A DNA stretch of 64,000 nt from Sulfuricurvum sp. GTDB lineage: Bacteria; Campylobacterota; Campylobacteria; Campylobacterales; Sulfurimonadaceae. A model generated the notes under the pieces. It saw nothing but the letters and a program-made list of their open reading frames with translations, did not search any database and was not told the origin of the DNA. The position numbers and the translations under genes were made by a program. The stretch is from assembly GCA_030694265.1 (NCBI GenBank), contig JAUXYP010000002.1:248001-312000 (forward strand), given 5' to 3'. Below are positions 17,201 to 25,700 of the stretch, piece after piece (position 1 is the first letter of the stretch; every line of letters starts with the position of its first letter).

Positions 17201-18217
17201 ATGGGAACTATAAAATTAAGCCGTGAGGCACTTTATTCTAATCTTGACATTATCGCACAGCAAGTTGGTGCAAAAGATAAAATAGCCGTGGTCTTAAAAG
17301 ACAATGCGTATGGTCATGGAGCTGTTTTAATTGCTCAAGCAGCATCCCAATACGGGATTACGCAAGCGGTGGTCCGACTAGAATCCGAAGCGCTTGAAAT
17401 TGCACAGTATTTTGAAAACATTTTGATTTTGGCTGATTTTCCAGGTGTGAGCAATTCTAATTTTCGTTATGTCATTAATACCCTTGAATCCATTGAAAAG
17501 TTTCCAAAAGGGACGCGTGTTGAACTGAAAATGGATACGGGAATGCACCGTCATGGGATCGCGATCGATGATTTGGAAAAAGCGTTCAAACGCATGTCCC
17601 AGCAGGGGCTTGTGTGTGTCGGTATTATGAGTCATTTCAAGAGTGCCGATGTCTTGAGTTCAGAGTGGTTTTGGCAACGCAGGGCATTTGATGGCCTTAA
17701 AGAAAAAGCAGTAAAATTAGCGAAAAAAGAGGGATGGAACGTGCGCTTTCATATCTCAAATTCAGCGGGTGCCTTTCGCTCATCGCAATGTGAAGACGAG
17801 ATAGTGCGCATCGGCATCGCACTGTATGGATGTTTACAGATGGATTTTACGCTTTCACAGCCTGCATTAAAGCCGGTACTTTCTTTGATAGGTGATAAAA
17901 TTGCTACGCGTACGCTCAAGACAGGGCAGAGAGTAGGGTACAACGGTATTTATGAAGCAAGTGCTGATGAGGTAATTTCTACGTATGATTTGGGTTATGC
18001 CAACGGTTTGGACAGGGCAGCATCGAATCAATACGTGACCCCTGAGGGGATTGCTTTACGCGGTCGTATTTCAATGGACAGCGCCGCATTTTCAACCGAT
18101 GCTGATGAACTGTTGATTTTTAATGACGCCAATGAGTATGCAAAAGTCGTAGGTACGATAGGATATGAAATCCTGGCGTGTTTGGATAAAGATTTAAAAA
18201 GAGAGTGGTCTCATTAA
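17201..18217 (+). CDS. alr: Alanine racemase
   Basis: PLP enzyme interconverting L- and D-alanine for peptidoglycan. 338 residues, slightly shorter than the usual 360. The PLP lysine is in AVVLKDNAYGHG (Lys33). Family segments include KMDTGMHRHGI, SHFKSAD, FHISNSAG, RIGIALYG, QRVGYNGIYEA and the second-subunit RISMDSAAF. There is no Shine-Dalgarno sequence; a TATAAT box ends 6 bases before ATG. The 3' end overlaps by 4 bp the stop of the convergent gene downstream. Confidence 0.94.
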   Translation: MGTIKLSREALYSNLDIIAQQVGAKDKIAVVLKDNAYGHGAVLIAQAASQYGITQAVVRLESEALEIAQYFENILILADFPGVSNSNFRYVINTLESIEKFPKGTRVELKMDTGMHRHGIAIDDLEKAFKRMSQQGLVCVGIMSHFKSADVLSSEWFWQRRAFDGLKEKAVKLAKKEGWNVRFHISNSAGAFRSSQCEDEIVRIGIALYGCLQMDFTLSQPALKPVLSLIGDKIATRTLKTGQRVGYNGIYEASADEVISTYDLGYANGLDRAASNQYVTPEGIALRGRISMDSAAFSTDADELLIFNDANEYAKVVGTIGYEILACLDKDLKREWSH

Positions 18218-18606
18218 GAGGTAATTTTGACAATTGCCTCGATAAATACAGCACCGTCTAGTCGCATTTCTATTAGCTTTTCAAGCTGATCTTCTTGTTC
18301 AATATATCCGAGTACTTTGGCATCAAACATATAATGCTCGGCCACTTTTTGAATCTCTTGACCAACTTTTGGATGAACCAATAAATAGTTAGCATTCATG
18401 TTCTCTGCAAGGACTGCTTCGGTTGTTGAGGTAACATACAATGCAAAACGGATTTTATTGGCTCTAAGATAGAGTATAAGATCAAGATTCTGTGGTCCAA
18501 AAAAGAGAGCAATGATGGAATTAGCAGGAGTTTTTGCAATCGCTTCGAGAGATTCTACGTGATAAAAACGCTCCGAGGGGATCAGCGGATGGCCGAAAAG
18601 TATCAT
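18214..18606 (-). CDS. Conserved hypothetical cytoplasmic protein
   Basis: 130 residues beginning MILFGHPLIPSERF. I do not recognise a characterised family. There is no signal peptide or TM segment, and the alternating hydrophobic strands (IIALFFGPQNLDLILYL, RFALYVTSTTEAVLA, NYLLVHP) suggest a small alpha/beta fold. The start at 18606 is chosen because GGAGG sits 6 bases upstream and the preceding gene stops one base before it; longer frames would run through that gene. Last in a minus-strand set with the zinc-finger-like protein, rsmG and ribA. Confidence 0.72.
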   Translation of the reverse strand: MILFGHPLIPSERFYHVESLEAIAKTPANSIIALFFGPQNLDLILYLRANKIRFALYVTSTTEAVLAENMNANYLLVHPKVGQEIQKVAEHYMFDAKVLGYIEQEDQLEKLIEMRLDGAVFIEAIVKITS

Positions 18607-18607
18607 G

Positions 18608-18820
18608 TTATGCCTCCATGCATTCGCGTGAACAATAGTAGTATCCATCACGGATAAATGTTTCTTTGACATCTGTATACGTTCCACATTTTGCACATGC
18701 TATCATTGGTTCTTCAGGTTTTTGGTTGTCTTTATTGGGATTTGGAAGAGTTTTTTTATTAAAGAAAGTGTAATAGACAACAGTGATAAAACCACCAAGT
18801 AGTAAAAGTTTAAATAACAT
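18608..18820 (-). CDS. PP0621-family small membrane protein
   Basis: 70 residues: an N-terminal TM helix (FKLLLLGGFITVVYYTFF), a Pro/Asn/Lys linker, then a C-terminal knuckle with CAKCG and YYCSRECMEA, i.e. CxxC...CxxxC, a probable metal site. This layout matches the small PP0621-type family; the function is unknown. It lies between rsmG (2 bases upstream) and the hypothetical gene at 18606. Confidence 0.75.
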   Translation of the reverse strand: MLFKLLLLGGFITVVYYTFFNKKTLPNPNKDNQKPEEPMIACAKCGTYTDVKETFIRDGYYYCSRECMEA

Positions 18821-18822
18821 GA

Positions 18823-19401
18823 TTATGACTCGATGAGAAGATAATGGCGGTTGACCATTTCAATGATTTTATAGTTTGAGAGTTCACTTACTTCATCGTA
18901 CACTTTTTCCCCTTTGTAAAAGAGTAAAAGACTCCCTTTTTGTCGAAAAGGTTCAGAGAGTTGCAAAAGCATTGTTGTATCGGTTACGGCACGAGAGGTA
19001 ATCAGGTCATAAGGCTGTGGCGGTAACTGTTGAACACGAATCGCTTTTACCTCTACATTTTTAAGACCTAAATCGGCTTTTACAAACTGTAAAAAACTGG
19101 CACGTTTTGCCAAAGGCTCTACGAGGGTAAAATGAGTATCTTTCATTCCCATAGCCAGTATCATCCCAGGAAATCCTGCTCCTGTGCCGATATCCATAGC
19201 TGTTTTTACGGGAGGTAGAAAAGTGATAGGGGCGATGGCATCAACGATGAAGCTATCAATTTGTGCGGCTGTCTTAGCCCCGGTGAGGTTATGAACTTTA
19301 TTCCATTTTTCCAATAATTCTTTATACTTTTGGGCATAGACATAAAATTGTTCGTCGACAGTAATATTATGTTCCTTCATTAATCGGTGTAAATTAGTCA
19401 A
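18823..19401 (-). CDS. rsmG: 16S rRNA (guanine527-N7)-methyltransferase RsmG/GidB
   Basis: 192 residues. SAM-dependent methyltransferase acting on 16S rRNA G527. The N-terminal segment [14 protein letters not shown] and the SAM-binding [17 protein letters not shown] are diagnostic, followed by [16 protein letters not shown] and LITSRAV. It starts inside the end of ribA (8-bp overlap), so translation is probably coupled. Usual length is about 205, so it is complete. Confidence 0.95.
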   Translation of the reverse strand: MTNLHRLMKEHNITVDEQFYVYAQKYKELLEKWNKVHNLTGAKTAAQIDSFIVDAIAPITFLPPVKTAMDIGTGAGFPGMILAMGMKDTHFTLVEPLAKRASFLQFVKADLGLKNVEVKAIRVQQLPPQPYDLITSRAVTDTTMLLQLSEPFRQKGSLLLFYKGEKVYDEVSELSNYKIIEMVNRHYLLIES

Positions 19402-19984
19402 GATAGTGTCCCATATGATCTTTTTTAGTTTTTAAATACCCTTCATTATAAGGGTTGGAATCGATAATAACAGGAATACGTTCGACTATTTCGACATTTA
19501 GCCCCTCAACGACCAATATCTTGGCAGGATTATTAGTAAGAAGTCGAATTTTTGTCAGTCCAAAGTCATTGAATATTTCACGGACAACATCATAGGTTCG
19601 TTGGTCTGGCTGGAAGCCTAGTTCAACATTGGCTTCAATCGTATTGCGTCCTTGATCTTGAAGCGCATAGGCATTAAGCTTATTGAGCAGACCAATATTT
19701 CGCCCCTCTTGCGCGTGATAGATGATGAGTCCACCTTCTTTAGCGATCAGCTCAAGGGCTTTGTGCAGCTGATTATTGCAATCGCATTTAATGCTTCCAA
19801 ACGTATCACCAGTAAGGCATTGAGAATGGATGCGTACTAACGGAGCTTCACTTTTTTCAAAGTTGTCAGTAAAGATAGCAAGATGCTCTTGAGCATCTTC
19901 TTTATAAGCACGAACTTTAAAGTGTCCATATTTAGTCGGAAGATTGGCAATTTCAGATTTTTCAAAAATAGGTGCTGTTTTCAT
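19394..19984 (-). CDS. ribA: GTP cyclohydrolase II
   Basis: First step of riboflavin synthesis: GTP to 2,5-diamino-6-ribosylamino-4-pyrimidinone 5'-phosphate, formate and PPi. 196 residues from the chosen start. Zinc ligands are in [17 protein letters not shown], and the catalytic region is [18 protein letters not shown] followed by [15 protein letters not shown]. Starts at 20005 and 19993 are also in frame; 19984 (MKTAPIFEK) is preferred because a TATAAT box ends 7 bases before it and no ribosome site precedes any candidate. It is the stand-alone enzyme, not the RibBA fusion. Confidence 0.94.
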   Translation of the reverse strand: MKTAPIFEKSEIANLPTKYGHFKVRAYKEDAQEHLAIFTDNFEKSEAPLVRIHSQCLTGDTFGSIKCDCNNQLHKALELIAKEGGLIIYHAQEGRNIGLLNKLNAYALQDQGRNTIEANVELGFQPDQRTYDVVREIFNDFGLTKIRLLTNNPAKILVVEGLNVEIVERIPVIIDSNPYNEGYLKTKKDHMGHYLD

Positions 19985-19991
19985 TGGTGTC

Positions 19992-19997
19992 ATTATA
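19992..19997 (-). promoter_or_regulatory. -10 box TATAAT for a possibly leaderless ribA transcript
   Basis: On the minus strand TATAAT is followed by GACACCA and then ATG (19984). No Shine-Dalgarno sequence is present. Confidence 0.45.
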
Positions 19998-20076
19998 ATG
20001 TCCATTTCTGAAAAAATGGTTTATTAATCATAGTGGAGGTACAATCTTTCCTTTAATTTTGTATCGGAGCCTCATT

Positions 20077-21039
20077 ATGGATCGTTTACGCCGGACACGT
20101 ATGAATTCTCATCTTAGATCACTGGTGCGTGAAACGTACGTTCGCCCTGATGATTTTATTTATCCGCTTTTTGTAAAACCGGGCGAGGGGATTAAAATAG
20201 AAGTGGCCTCGATGCCGGGTGTTTATCAGATGAGTTTAGACGAAATTCTCAAAGAGTGTGAAGTATTGCAAGCGCTTGGGATTCATTCGATCCTGCTTTT
20301 TGGTATCCCTGCTGTTAAAGATTCTGTGGGATCCGATGCTTTGTGTGATCATGGAATCATTGCAACAGCGGTACGTGCTGTTAAGCGTGCATTCCCAAAG
20401 ATGTTCGTTGTCACCGATTTATGTTTTTGTGAATATACGGATCATGGGCATTGCGGTATCTTGGATCATGTTCATGAAACGGTTGATAATGACTTAACGT
20501 TAAGCATTTCAGGTCAGCAAGCGCTTGTGCATGCTCGTGCAGGTGCCGATATGATTGCTCCGTCAGGGATGATGGATGGAATTATTACAACACTGCGTGA
20601 TGCGCTTGATGGAGGTGGATATGCTAACCTACCGATTATGAGTTATTCGACAAAATTTGCCAGCGGTTATTATGGGCCGTTTCGTGATGTGGCGGAATCA
20701 GTACCGAGTTTTGGCGATCGATCAACGTATCAAATGGATCCTGCAAATCGCCGAGAAGCAATCCGTGAAAGTTTGGCGGATGAAGCGCAAGGTGCTGATA
20801 TTTTAATGGTGAAGCCGGCATTGGCCTATTTGGATATCATTCGTGATATCCGTGAAGCTTCTAATTTACCGTTGGCGGTTTACAATGTAAGCGGTGAATA
20901 CGCGATGCTAAAGCATGCCGGAGCAGCAGGCCTAATCGATTATAACCGTGTGATGATGGAGACAATGATTGGGTTTAAGCGAGCGGGCGCTGATATCATT
21001 ATCAGTTACCATGCCAAAGAAGTGGCAGGATTGTTGTAA
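20077..21039 (+). CDS. hemB: Delta-aminolevulinic acid dehydratase (porphobilinogen synthase)
   Basis: Condenses two 5-aminolevulinate into porphobilinogen for heme. 320 residues from ATG 20077, which has CGGAG 7 bases upstream; an in-frame TTG 18 bases earlier lacks such a site. The Zn-type active site [16 protein letters not shown] has all three metal cysteines. Schiff-base lysines are in [15 protein letters not shown] and VKPALAYLD. Followed 43 bp later by argF. Confidence 0.97.
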   Translation: MDRLRRTRMNSHLRSLVRETYVRPDDFIYPLFVKPGEGIKIEVASMPGVYQMSLDEILKECEVLQALGIHSILLFGIPAVKDSVGSDALCDHGIIATAVRAVKRAFPKMFVVTDLCFCEYTDHGHCGILDHVHETVDNDLTLSISGQQALVHARAGADMIAPSGMMDGIITTLRDALDGGGYANLPIMSYSTKFASGYYGPFRDVAESVPSFGDRSTYQMDPANRREAIRESLADEAQGADILMVKPALAYLDIIRDIREASNLPLAVYNVSGEYAMLKHAGAAGLIDYNRVMMETMIGFKRAGADIIISYHAKEVAGLL

Positions 21040-21082
21040 TTATTTTATGATATGATTGTTTTTTGAAAATAGAGGATTTTTC

Positions 21083-22006
21083 GTGAGACATTTTTTGACG
21101 TTAAAAGACTATACCAAAGAGGAGATCTTAGAGATCGTTGATTTGGCATTAGCAATAAAGCAAGAGCAAAAGGCAAAGAAGCCTCATCCGTATTTAGCGG
21201 GACAAACGCTTGCTATGATTTTTGAGAAAAGCTCAACCCGCACGCGTGTGAGTTTTGAAGCAGGGATGTTTCAGCTGGGAGGGCATGCTTTGTTTCTCTC
21301 GAATCGCGATATTCATCTTGGGCGTGGCGAACCGGTCAAAGATACGGCGCGTGTTATTTCTTCTATGTGCGATATGGTGATGATCCGTACCTATGAGCAC
21401 TCCAAGCTTGAAGAATTTTCCAAATATTCGGCTGTTCCTGTGATCAACGGCCTTAGCGACAGTTATCATCCCGTACAGCTTATCGCTGATTATATGACGA
21501 TGGTTGAGTGCGGACGCCATATTGACCCTATTGTGGCTTACATCGGTGATGGAAATAATATGACGCATTCCTGGTTGATGCTAGCCGCAAAGCTTGGTTT
21601 CCAATTGCGTGTAGCGACCCCGAAAGGGTACGAATGTGATCCTGTGATTGTGGCAGACGCCTTGGAGCTTGCAAAATACAGTGGTGCAAAAATCTCTTTT
21701 ACCAATGATCCAAAAATCGCAGTTGCTGGCGCTACAGTAGTTACAACTGATACGTGGATTTCAATGGGTCAAGAAGAAGAAAAAGCGCAGCGTATTACTG
21801 ATTTTAAAGGATATATCGTCGATGATGCATTGATGGCTTTGGCGGGTACGTATGCGATATTCTTGCATTGCTTGCCTGCATATCGTGAAGTAGAAGTGAG
21901 TGAATCGGTGCTAGAGGGGAATCAAAGTGTGATTTTCCAAGAGGCCCAAAACCGTCTCCATGGCCAAAAAGGACTCATGGTGTGGTTGGATCGTCACCGT
22001 AAGTGA
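21083..22006 (+). CDS. argF: Ornithine carbamoyltransferase
   Basis: Ornithine + carbamoyl phosphate to citrulline in arginine synthesis. 307 residues from a GTG start ([14 protein letters not shown]), with AGAGGA about 7 bases upstream; a TTG further upstream gives an atypical extension. Carbamoyl-phosphate motif [15 protein letters not shown], then HPVQLIADY, and the ornithine-binding HCLPAYR near the C-terminus. Complete. Confidence 0.96.
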   Translation: MRHFLTLKDYTKEEILEIVDLALAIKQEQKAKKPHPYLAGQTLAMIFEKSSTRTRVSFEAGMFQLGGHALFLSNRDIHLGRGEPVKDTARVISSMCDMVMIRTYEHSKLEEFSKYSAVPVINGLSDSYHPVQLIADYMTMVECGRHIDPIVAYIGDGNNMTHSWLMLAAKLGFQLRVATPKGYECDPVIVADALELAKYSGAKISFTNDPKIAVAGATVVTTDTWISMGQEEEKAQRITDFKGYIVDDALMALAGTYAIFLHCLPAYREVEVSESVLEGNQSVIFQEAQNRLHGQKGLMVWLDRHRK

Positions 22007-22014
22007 CGATTGGT

Positions 22015-22218
22015 TTAATTCATCGCCATCGTAATAAGTAAGTCATTTCCTTCTTCAATAACGGTAAAACGGTGTTTACGACAAAAAGTTTCATTCATCT
22101 CGTCTGCCCAATCATTTGCTTCTACTAATGCGTCGTCTTTGTTATCAAATGCTTTAACTGTTGGCATACCGCTGCGCTTGAAACAACCGCATTCTTTCTC
22201 TATACGTACATTGAACAT
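22015..22218 (-). CDS. Small conserved hypothetical protein
   Basis: 67 residues beginning MFNVRIEKECGCFKRS. GGGAG lies about 8 bases before ATG 22218, and an in-frame upstream codon gives only an untypical hydrophobic extension. It has two close cysteines (ECGCF) plus one later (TFCRKH) and a compact predicted alpha/beta pattern. I do not recognise the family; no function is proposed. Its stop is 9 bases from the convergent argF stop. Confidence 0.65.
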   Translation of the reverse strand: MFNVRIEKECGCFKRSGMPTVKAFDNKDDALVEANDWADEMNETFCRKHRFTVIEEGNDLLITMAMN

Positions 22219-22299
22219 AATAAGTTCTCCCTGATGTTTTTTGGCAGTATAGTGATTCAAAATTAAAAAAATAGTACAAATCATAAGCGAATAGAAACT

Positions 22300-22319
22300 A
22301 AAAGTTAACTTTAACTTTT
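22300..22319. promoter_or_regulatory. 8-bp inverted repeat in the divergent gap before the helicase leader
   Basis: AAAAGTTA-actt-TAACTTTT, perfect, about 42 bases upstream of the TATAAT box at 22361 and 82 bases upstream of the small minus-strand gene. A possible operator; no regulator can be named. Confidence 0.4.
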
Positions 22320-22360
22320 GGTATTGTTACAATATCAGGAGAAATTATGCTCAAGGTGGG

Positions 22361-22366
22361 TATAAT
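22361..22366 (+). promoter_or_regulatory. -10 box TATAAT of the structured helicase leader
   Basis: TATAAT in the context GTGGGTATAATTCGC, predicting a transcript start near 22373. No recognisable -35 box, which is usual for this phylum. Confidence 0.65.
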
Positions 22367-22372
22367 TCGCTC

Positions 22373-22575
22373 AAATTTTTGGGTACCTTCGTAAGTCTTC
22401 GCATTGGTCGAGGTTTTACAAAGGTACCTTCCATGGTAGAGATCGCAATATTATGATCTCTGAAAATTTTCTGCCCAATTGAGGGTCAAGATACAGCGTC
22501 ACGGCCGCACAGCGTAGCAACATGGGCTTTTTAGGAACCATCTTTTATGGAAAAGATGCGTAGTTCCTTTTTTTT
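22373..22575 (+). ncRNA. Structured leader RNA or independent small RNA ending in an intrinsic terminator
   Basis: About 200 bases between a TATAAT box and a terminator, upstream of the DEAD-box helicase gene, with no coding frame of note. Four consecutive elements can be drawn. (1) 22382-22428: GGTACCTT/GTAAG/CTTCG paired with CGAGG/TTTAC/AAGGTACC, 18 pairs with two symmetric 1x1 mismatches and a 7-base loop. (2) 22438-22461: AGAGATC/GATCTCT with a 10-base loop. (3) 22473-22527: GCCCA closing on TGGGC, enclosing a TTGA-ggg-TCAA mini-hairpin. (4) the terminator at 22534. It does not match 6S, SRP, tmRNA or RNase P RNA by eye. It is either an attenuation leader of the helicase mRNA or a separate sRNA. 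Confidence 0.65.
22534..22575 (+). terminator. Strong intrinsic terminator in front of the DEAD-box helicase gene
   Basis: GGAAC then CATCTTTT-atgg-AAAAGATG, a 4-base bulge (cgta), GTTCC, then eight T. Thirteen pairs plus a T-run, 31 bases before the helicase ATG. Any transcript from the 22361 promoter must pass it. Confidence 0.85.
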
Positions 22576-22606
22576 GCAGGCGTGGCGTATTAATTAAAGG
22601 TGAATT

Positions 22607-24280
22607 ATGAGTACAGTCGAAATTAAAGAAACAGAAGCAAACGTCGGAACATTCGCGGATTTTGGTCTTCGTAGCGAAATCATGCAAAGCATCACGCATG
22701 CTGGATTTACGGTTCCAAGCCCTATTCAATCAATGGTTATCCCCGTTATTATGCAAGGTCGCGACGTTGTAGGTCAAGCACACACAGGTACAGGTAAAAC
22801 AGCAGCATTTGGATTGCCGGCATTGAATAAAATGCATTTAAAGGGTGGAATCGAAGTTCTAATCGTTACACCAACGCGTGAACTTGCAAACCAAGTAAGT
22901 GACGAAATTTTTAAATACGGTAAGCACCTTGGTGTTCGTACAGTTACGATTTACGGTGGAAGTTCATACAGCCGTCAAGTAGATCTTATTGAGCGCGGCG
23001 CACAGGTTATTATCGCAACACCAGGTCGTTTACTTGATATGCTTAGCCGTAACATGCTCAAAGGTTTTGCTCCATCAACGGTTATTTTGGATGAAGCAGA
23101 TGAGATGTTGGATATGGGATTCTTGGATGATATCAATGAAATCTTTAGTTACCTTCCAACAGAGCGCCAAACATTGCTCTTTTCAGCAACAATGCCAATG
23201 CCTATCAAAAAGCTTGCAGAACGTATCTTGGTTGATCCATTTTTTGCGTCTATTACAAGAGAAGAGACTACGAATACAGATATTACACAACAGTACTACG
23301 TTATTGAAGAATCAGAGCGTGATGATGCCATCATCCGTTTGATGGATGCTGAAGATGCTAAAAAAACAGTGGTATTCTGTCGTACTAAAAAAGAGGTTGA
23401 CCGTCTTTCAAATGTCCTTTCAGCTGCTGGTTATTCAGCTAAAGGTCTTCATGGAGACATGGAGCAGCGTCAACGTGAAAGCGTTATCAAGGGTGTTAAA
23501 TCCGATGCATTTGATGTATTGATTGCAACAGACGTTGCAGCTCGTGGTTTACACATTGACGACATTACGCACGTATTCAACTACCATATTCCTTTTGACC
23601 CTGAAAGTTATGTACACCGTATCGGACGTACAGGACGTGCGGGTAAAAAAGGGGTTGCGATTACTTTGGTTACACCGATTGAATTTAAAGAACTTCAGCG
23701 CATTAAATCTAAAGTCGGTACAACGATGGAACATGCGTATATTCCAAGTAAGCTTGATGTAAAAGAAGCGCAAATCAACCGTTTGGTATCTGAAATTGAA
23801 AAGCAGCACGTTAATGATATCGCACACAAAGTATTGGATCTTCTAAAAGAAGATTTTGACCAAGAGCAGATTGCTTACAAATTGGTCTCTTTACTCATGG
23901 AGCGTAACATCGTTCAAGGACCGAATAATATCGGTATTTCTGCAGAGCGTATGGAAAAAATTCTTAGCAATCTTGCAAACAGTCATGACCGTGGCGGTAA
24001 TCGTGGCGGCGGATACCGTGGTAACCGCAGTGGTGGCGGCGGATACCGTGGTAACAATGATCGTAATGCTGGCGGCGGAGATCGTGGTGGCAGCACTGGC
24101 GGCGGATACCGTGGTAACAATGACCGTAATGCTGGGGGCGGAGATCGTGGTGCCAGTACAGGCGGCGGATACCGTGGTAACAATGATCGTAATGCTGGCG
24201 GTGCAGATCGCGGAGCAGGTGATCGTTCACGTAGCTTCAGCGGCCAAAACCGTTCAGATGGTAACAAGCCTAGAAGCTAA
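22607..24280 (+). CDS. deaD: DEAD-box ATP-dependent RNA helicase with RGG-like tail
   Basis: 557 residues. Unwinds RNA in ribosome assembly or mRNA turnover, often cold-induced. All helicase motifs are present: Q motif (GFTVPSPIQ), AHTGTGKT, PTRELANQ, TPGR, DEAD, SAT, ARGLHIDD and HRIGRTGR, over residues about 15-370. A helical dimer-like region follows to about 450, then a Gly/Arg/Asn tail of about 100 residues containing three 21-residue tandem repeats, expected to bind RNA. AAAGGTG precedes ATG. A structured leader with terminator lies upstream. The last 27 bp overlap the antisense HIT gene. Confidence 0.95.
   Translation: MSTVEIKETEANVGTFADFGLRSEIMQSITHAGFTVPSPIQSMVIPVIMQGRDVVGQAHTGTGKTAAFGLPALNKMHLKGGIEVLIVTPTRELANQVSDEIFKYGKHLGVRTVTIYGGSSYSRQVDLIERGAQVIIATPGRLLDMLSRNMLKGFAPSTVILDEADEMLDMGFLDDINEIFSYLPTERQTLLFSATMPMPIKKLAERILVDPFFASITREETTNTDITQQYYVIEESERDDAIIRLMDAEDAKKTVVFCRTKKEVDRLSNVLSAAGYSAKGLHGDMEQRQRESVIKGVKSDAFDVLIATDVAARGLHIDDITHVFNYHIPFDPESYVHRIGRTGRAGKKGVAITLVTPIEFKELQRIKSKVGTTMEHAYIPSKLDVKEAQINRLVSEIEKQHVNDIAHKVLDLLKEDFDQEQIAYKLVSLLMERNIVQGPNNIGISAERMEKILSNLANSHDRGGNRGGGYRGNRSGGGGYRGNNDRNAGGGDRGGSTGGGYRGNNDRNAGGGDRGASTGGGYRGNNDRNAGGADRGAGDRSRSFSGQNRSDGNKPRS
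24035..24223 (+). repeat. Three tandem 63-bp repeats in the helicase tail
   Basis: Units start at 24035, 24098 and 24161, each GGCGGCGGATACCGTGG..., encoding 21 residues (GGGYRGNNDRNAGG plus xDRGxxx). Identity is high at DNA level, so copy number may vary between strains by slippage or recombination. Confidence 0.88.
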
Positions 24281-24631
24281 TACAGCTTTTAGATTTTCTA
24301 TAAATGGCTCCATTGGGGCCACTTTCGCATATCCCTCTCTTTGTTTAACTCCCCACATCGGTTCTGGAAAATAACTGTCATTTAGAAATCGTCCCATAAT
24401 ATGCCAATGAACTCTTGGTAGCATGTTTCCAAAAGAGGCTATGTTTATTTTTTCAGGTTTAAAATACGCAATCATTTCTTTCTCAATCACATCAAGACAT
24501 TCCATAACCATAAGACGTTCATCACGGGAACATTCAGAAAATTCTTTGCATTTTTTGTGGGTAAAAATTTTCAACCAAGGGATTTCACTGTCGTGTATTT
24601 CAATGTAAATAAGAGGATTAGTATAAATCAT
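24254..24631 (-). CDS. HIT-family nucleotide-binding protein
   Basis: 125 residues. The segment NIASFGNMLPRVHWHIMGRF corresponds to the histidine-triad region (N-x-x-P-x-x-H-h-H-h), though the last triad position is Met-Gly-Arg rather than His-x-x, as in other short diadenosine-polyphosphate hydrolase-like proteins. The N-terminus (LIYIEIHDSEIPWLKIF) fits the HIT fold. Likely a nucleotidyl hydrolase or transferase of unknown substrate. Its start codon is embedded in a hairpin (24630-24657), and the 3' end overlaps the helicase gene. Confidence 0.75.
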   Translation of the reverse strand: MIYTNPLIYIEIHDSEIPWLKIFTHKKCKEFSECSRDERLMVMECLDVIEKEMIAYFKPEKINIASFGNMLPRVHWHIMGRFLNDSYFPEPMWGVKQREGYAKVAPMEPFIENLKAVLASRLVTI

Positions 24632-24657
24632 AGCAGACCTTTTAAAAGATCTGCTAT
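24630..24657 (-). terminator. Hairpin between fabH and the HIT gene covering the HIT start codon
   Basis: On the minus strand ATAGCAGA, t, CTTTT-AAAAG, g, TCTGCTAT: 8 + up to 5 pairs with one mismatch. The 3' arm holds the AAAAGG ribosome site and the first two bases of ATG. It may end fabH transcription or restrict HIT translation. Confidence 0.5.
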
Positions 24658-24672
24658 TGTAGCGAGAGTTAT

Positions 24673-25674
24673 TTAGTGGTGAGCTTTACCGGCAAAAGGG
24701 ACGAGTGCGCTTCCCCATGTCAAACCGCCGCCAAAAGCATCCAAAAGCATCAAGTCTCCCTCTTGCAGGCGACCCGATTCATAGATATCATTAATAGCCA
24801 TTGGAATCGATGCTCCAGAAGTATTACCGTACTTTTCAACAGTTAACACTACTTGCTCATCTTGAAGTTCTAGAGCATCGCCTACTGCTTTGATGATGCG
24901 ATAGTTAGCCTGATGAGGAACAAAATGTTTAATGTGCGAAGATGGGATCTCATTTTCTTTTAAAATAGCGACAACGTCATTGGTTAACGTTCTAACAGCT
25001 ACTTTAAAAGTTTCATTCCCTTTCATCTTCATGAAACAGCTAGCAGCTTCACGATCAAGTTCATCATGTGCCGAACCGCTTCCACCATTAGGAGTCATAA
25101 GAAGGTCAGCAAAACTGCCATCAGATCCTGTATGGATATCAATAATCGCTTTTGCTTTGTCATCTGTAGCACTTATTATGGCAGCACCAGCACCATCACC
25201 GAATAATATACAGGTACCGCGATCAGTATAGTCGGTAATGGCACTGAGCTTTTCCGCACCAATAATAAGGACATTTTTTTTCATACCAGATTCTATAAAA
25301 GCTTTTGCAATACTAAGGGCATAAACAAAACCGGTACATGCCGCAGAAATATCAAAAGCGGTTACTTTTTCAAGACCGAGTTTGGTTGCAATAATGGTAG
25401 CAGTTGATGGCATACAAAAATAATCAGGTGAAATAGTGGCACAGATAATCAAGTCGATTTGCGATTTATTGAGACCAGAACGCTGGATGGCTATCTCCGC
25501 TGCTTTTGCACCCATATCACTGGTTGTTTCATCTTTAGCCGCAATATGACGTTCTTTGATCCCGGTACGTTTAAAAATCCATTCATCTGTGGTATCAACC
25601 ATAGTTTCTAGATCATGATTGGTAAGAATTTTAGAGGGGACATAAGCTCCAATGGAGCAAAGCGCAGCGTACAT
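24673..25674 (-). CDS. fabH: 3-oxoacyl-ACP synthase III (KAS III)
   Basis: Starts fatty-acid synthesis by condensing acetyl-CoA with malonyl-ACP. 333 residues. Catalytic Cys in [14 protein letters not shown], His in [12 protein letters not shown] and Asn in [11 protein letters not shown] are all present, so the triad is intact. AAAGG precedes the start. It follows plsX by 26 bp in the conserved DUF177-rpmF-plsX-fabH order. Confidence 0.97.
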   Translation of the reverse strand: MYAALCSIGAYVPSKILTNHDLETMVDTTDEWIFKRTGIKERHIAAKDETTSDMGAKAAEIAIQRSGLNKSQIDLIICATISPDYFCMPSTATIIATKLGLEKVTAFDISAACTGFVYALSIAKAFIESGMKKNVLIIGAEKLSAITDYTDRGTCILFGDGAGAAIISATDDKAKAIIDIHTGSDGSFADLLMTPNGGSGSAHDELDREAASCFMKMKGNETFKVAVRTLTNDVVAILKENEIPSSHIKHFVPHQANYRIIKAVGDALELQDEQVVLTVEKYGNTSGASIPMAINDIYESGRLQEGDLMLLDAFGGGLTWGSALVPFAGKAHH

Positions 25675-25700
25675 AATTGGCCTTTTGCGAATTGTAAATG

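Noticed and set aside
22373-22575. Leader RNA considered as 6S, SRP, tmRNA or RNase P RNA
   Set aside because: None of the conserved cores of these RNAs could be found; the structure is a string of hairpins rather than a known fold.
24035-24223. Tandem repeats considered as a CRISPR-like array
   Set aside because: Units are directly adjacent without unique spacers and are in frame with the helicase.
23856-24374. Open frames in both other strands and frames over the helicase tail
   Set aside because: They are created by the Gly/Arg tandem repeats (low-complexity VVAADTVV and PPRYPP-type translations), not genes.
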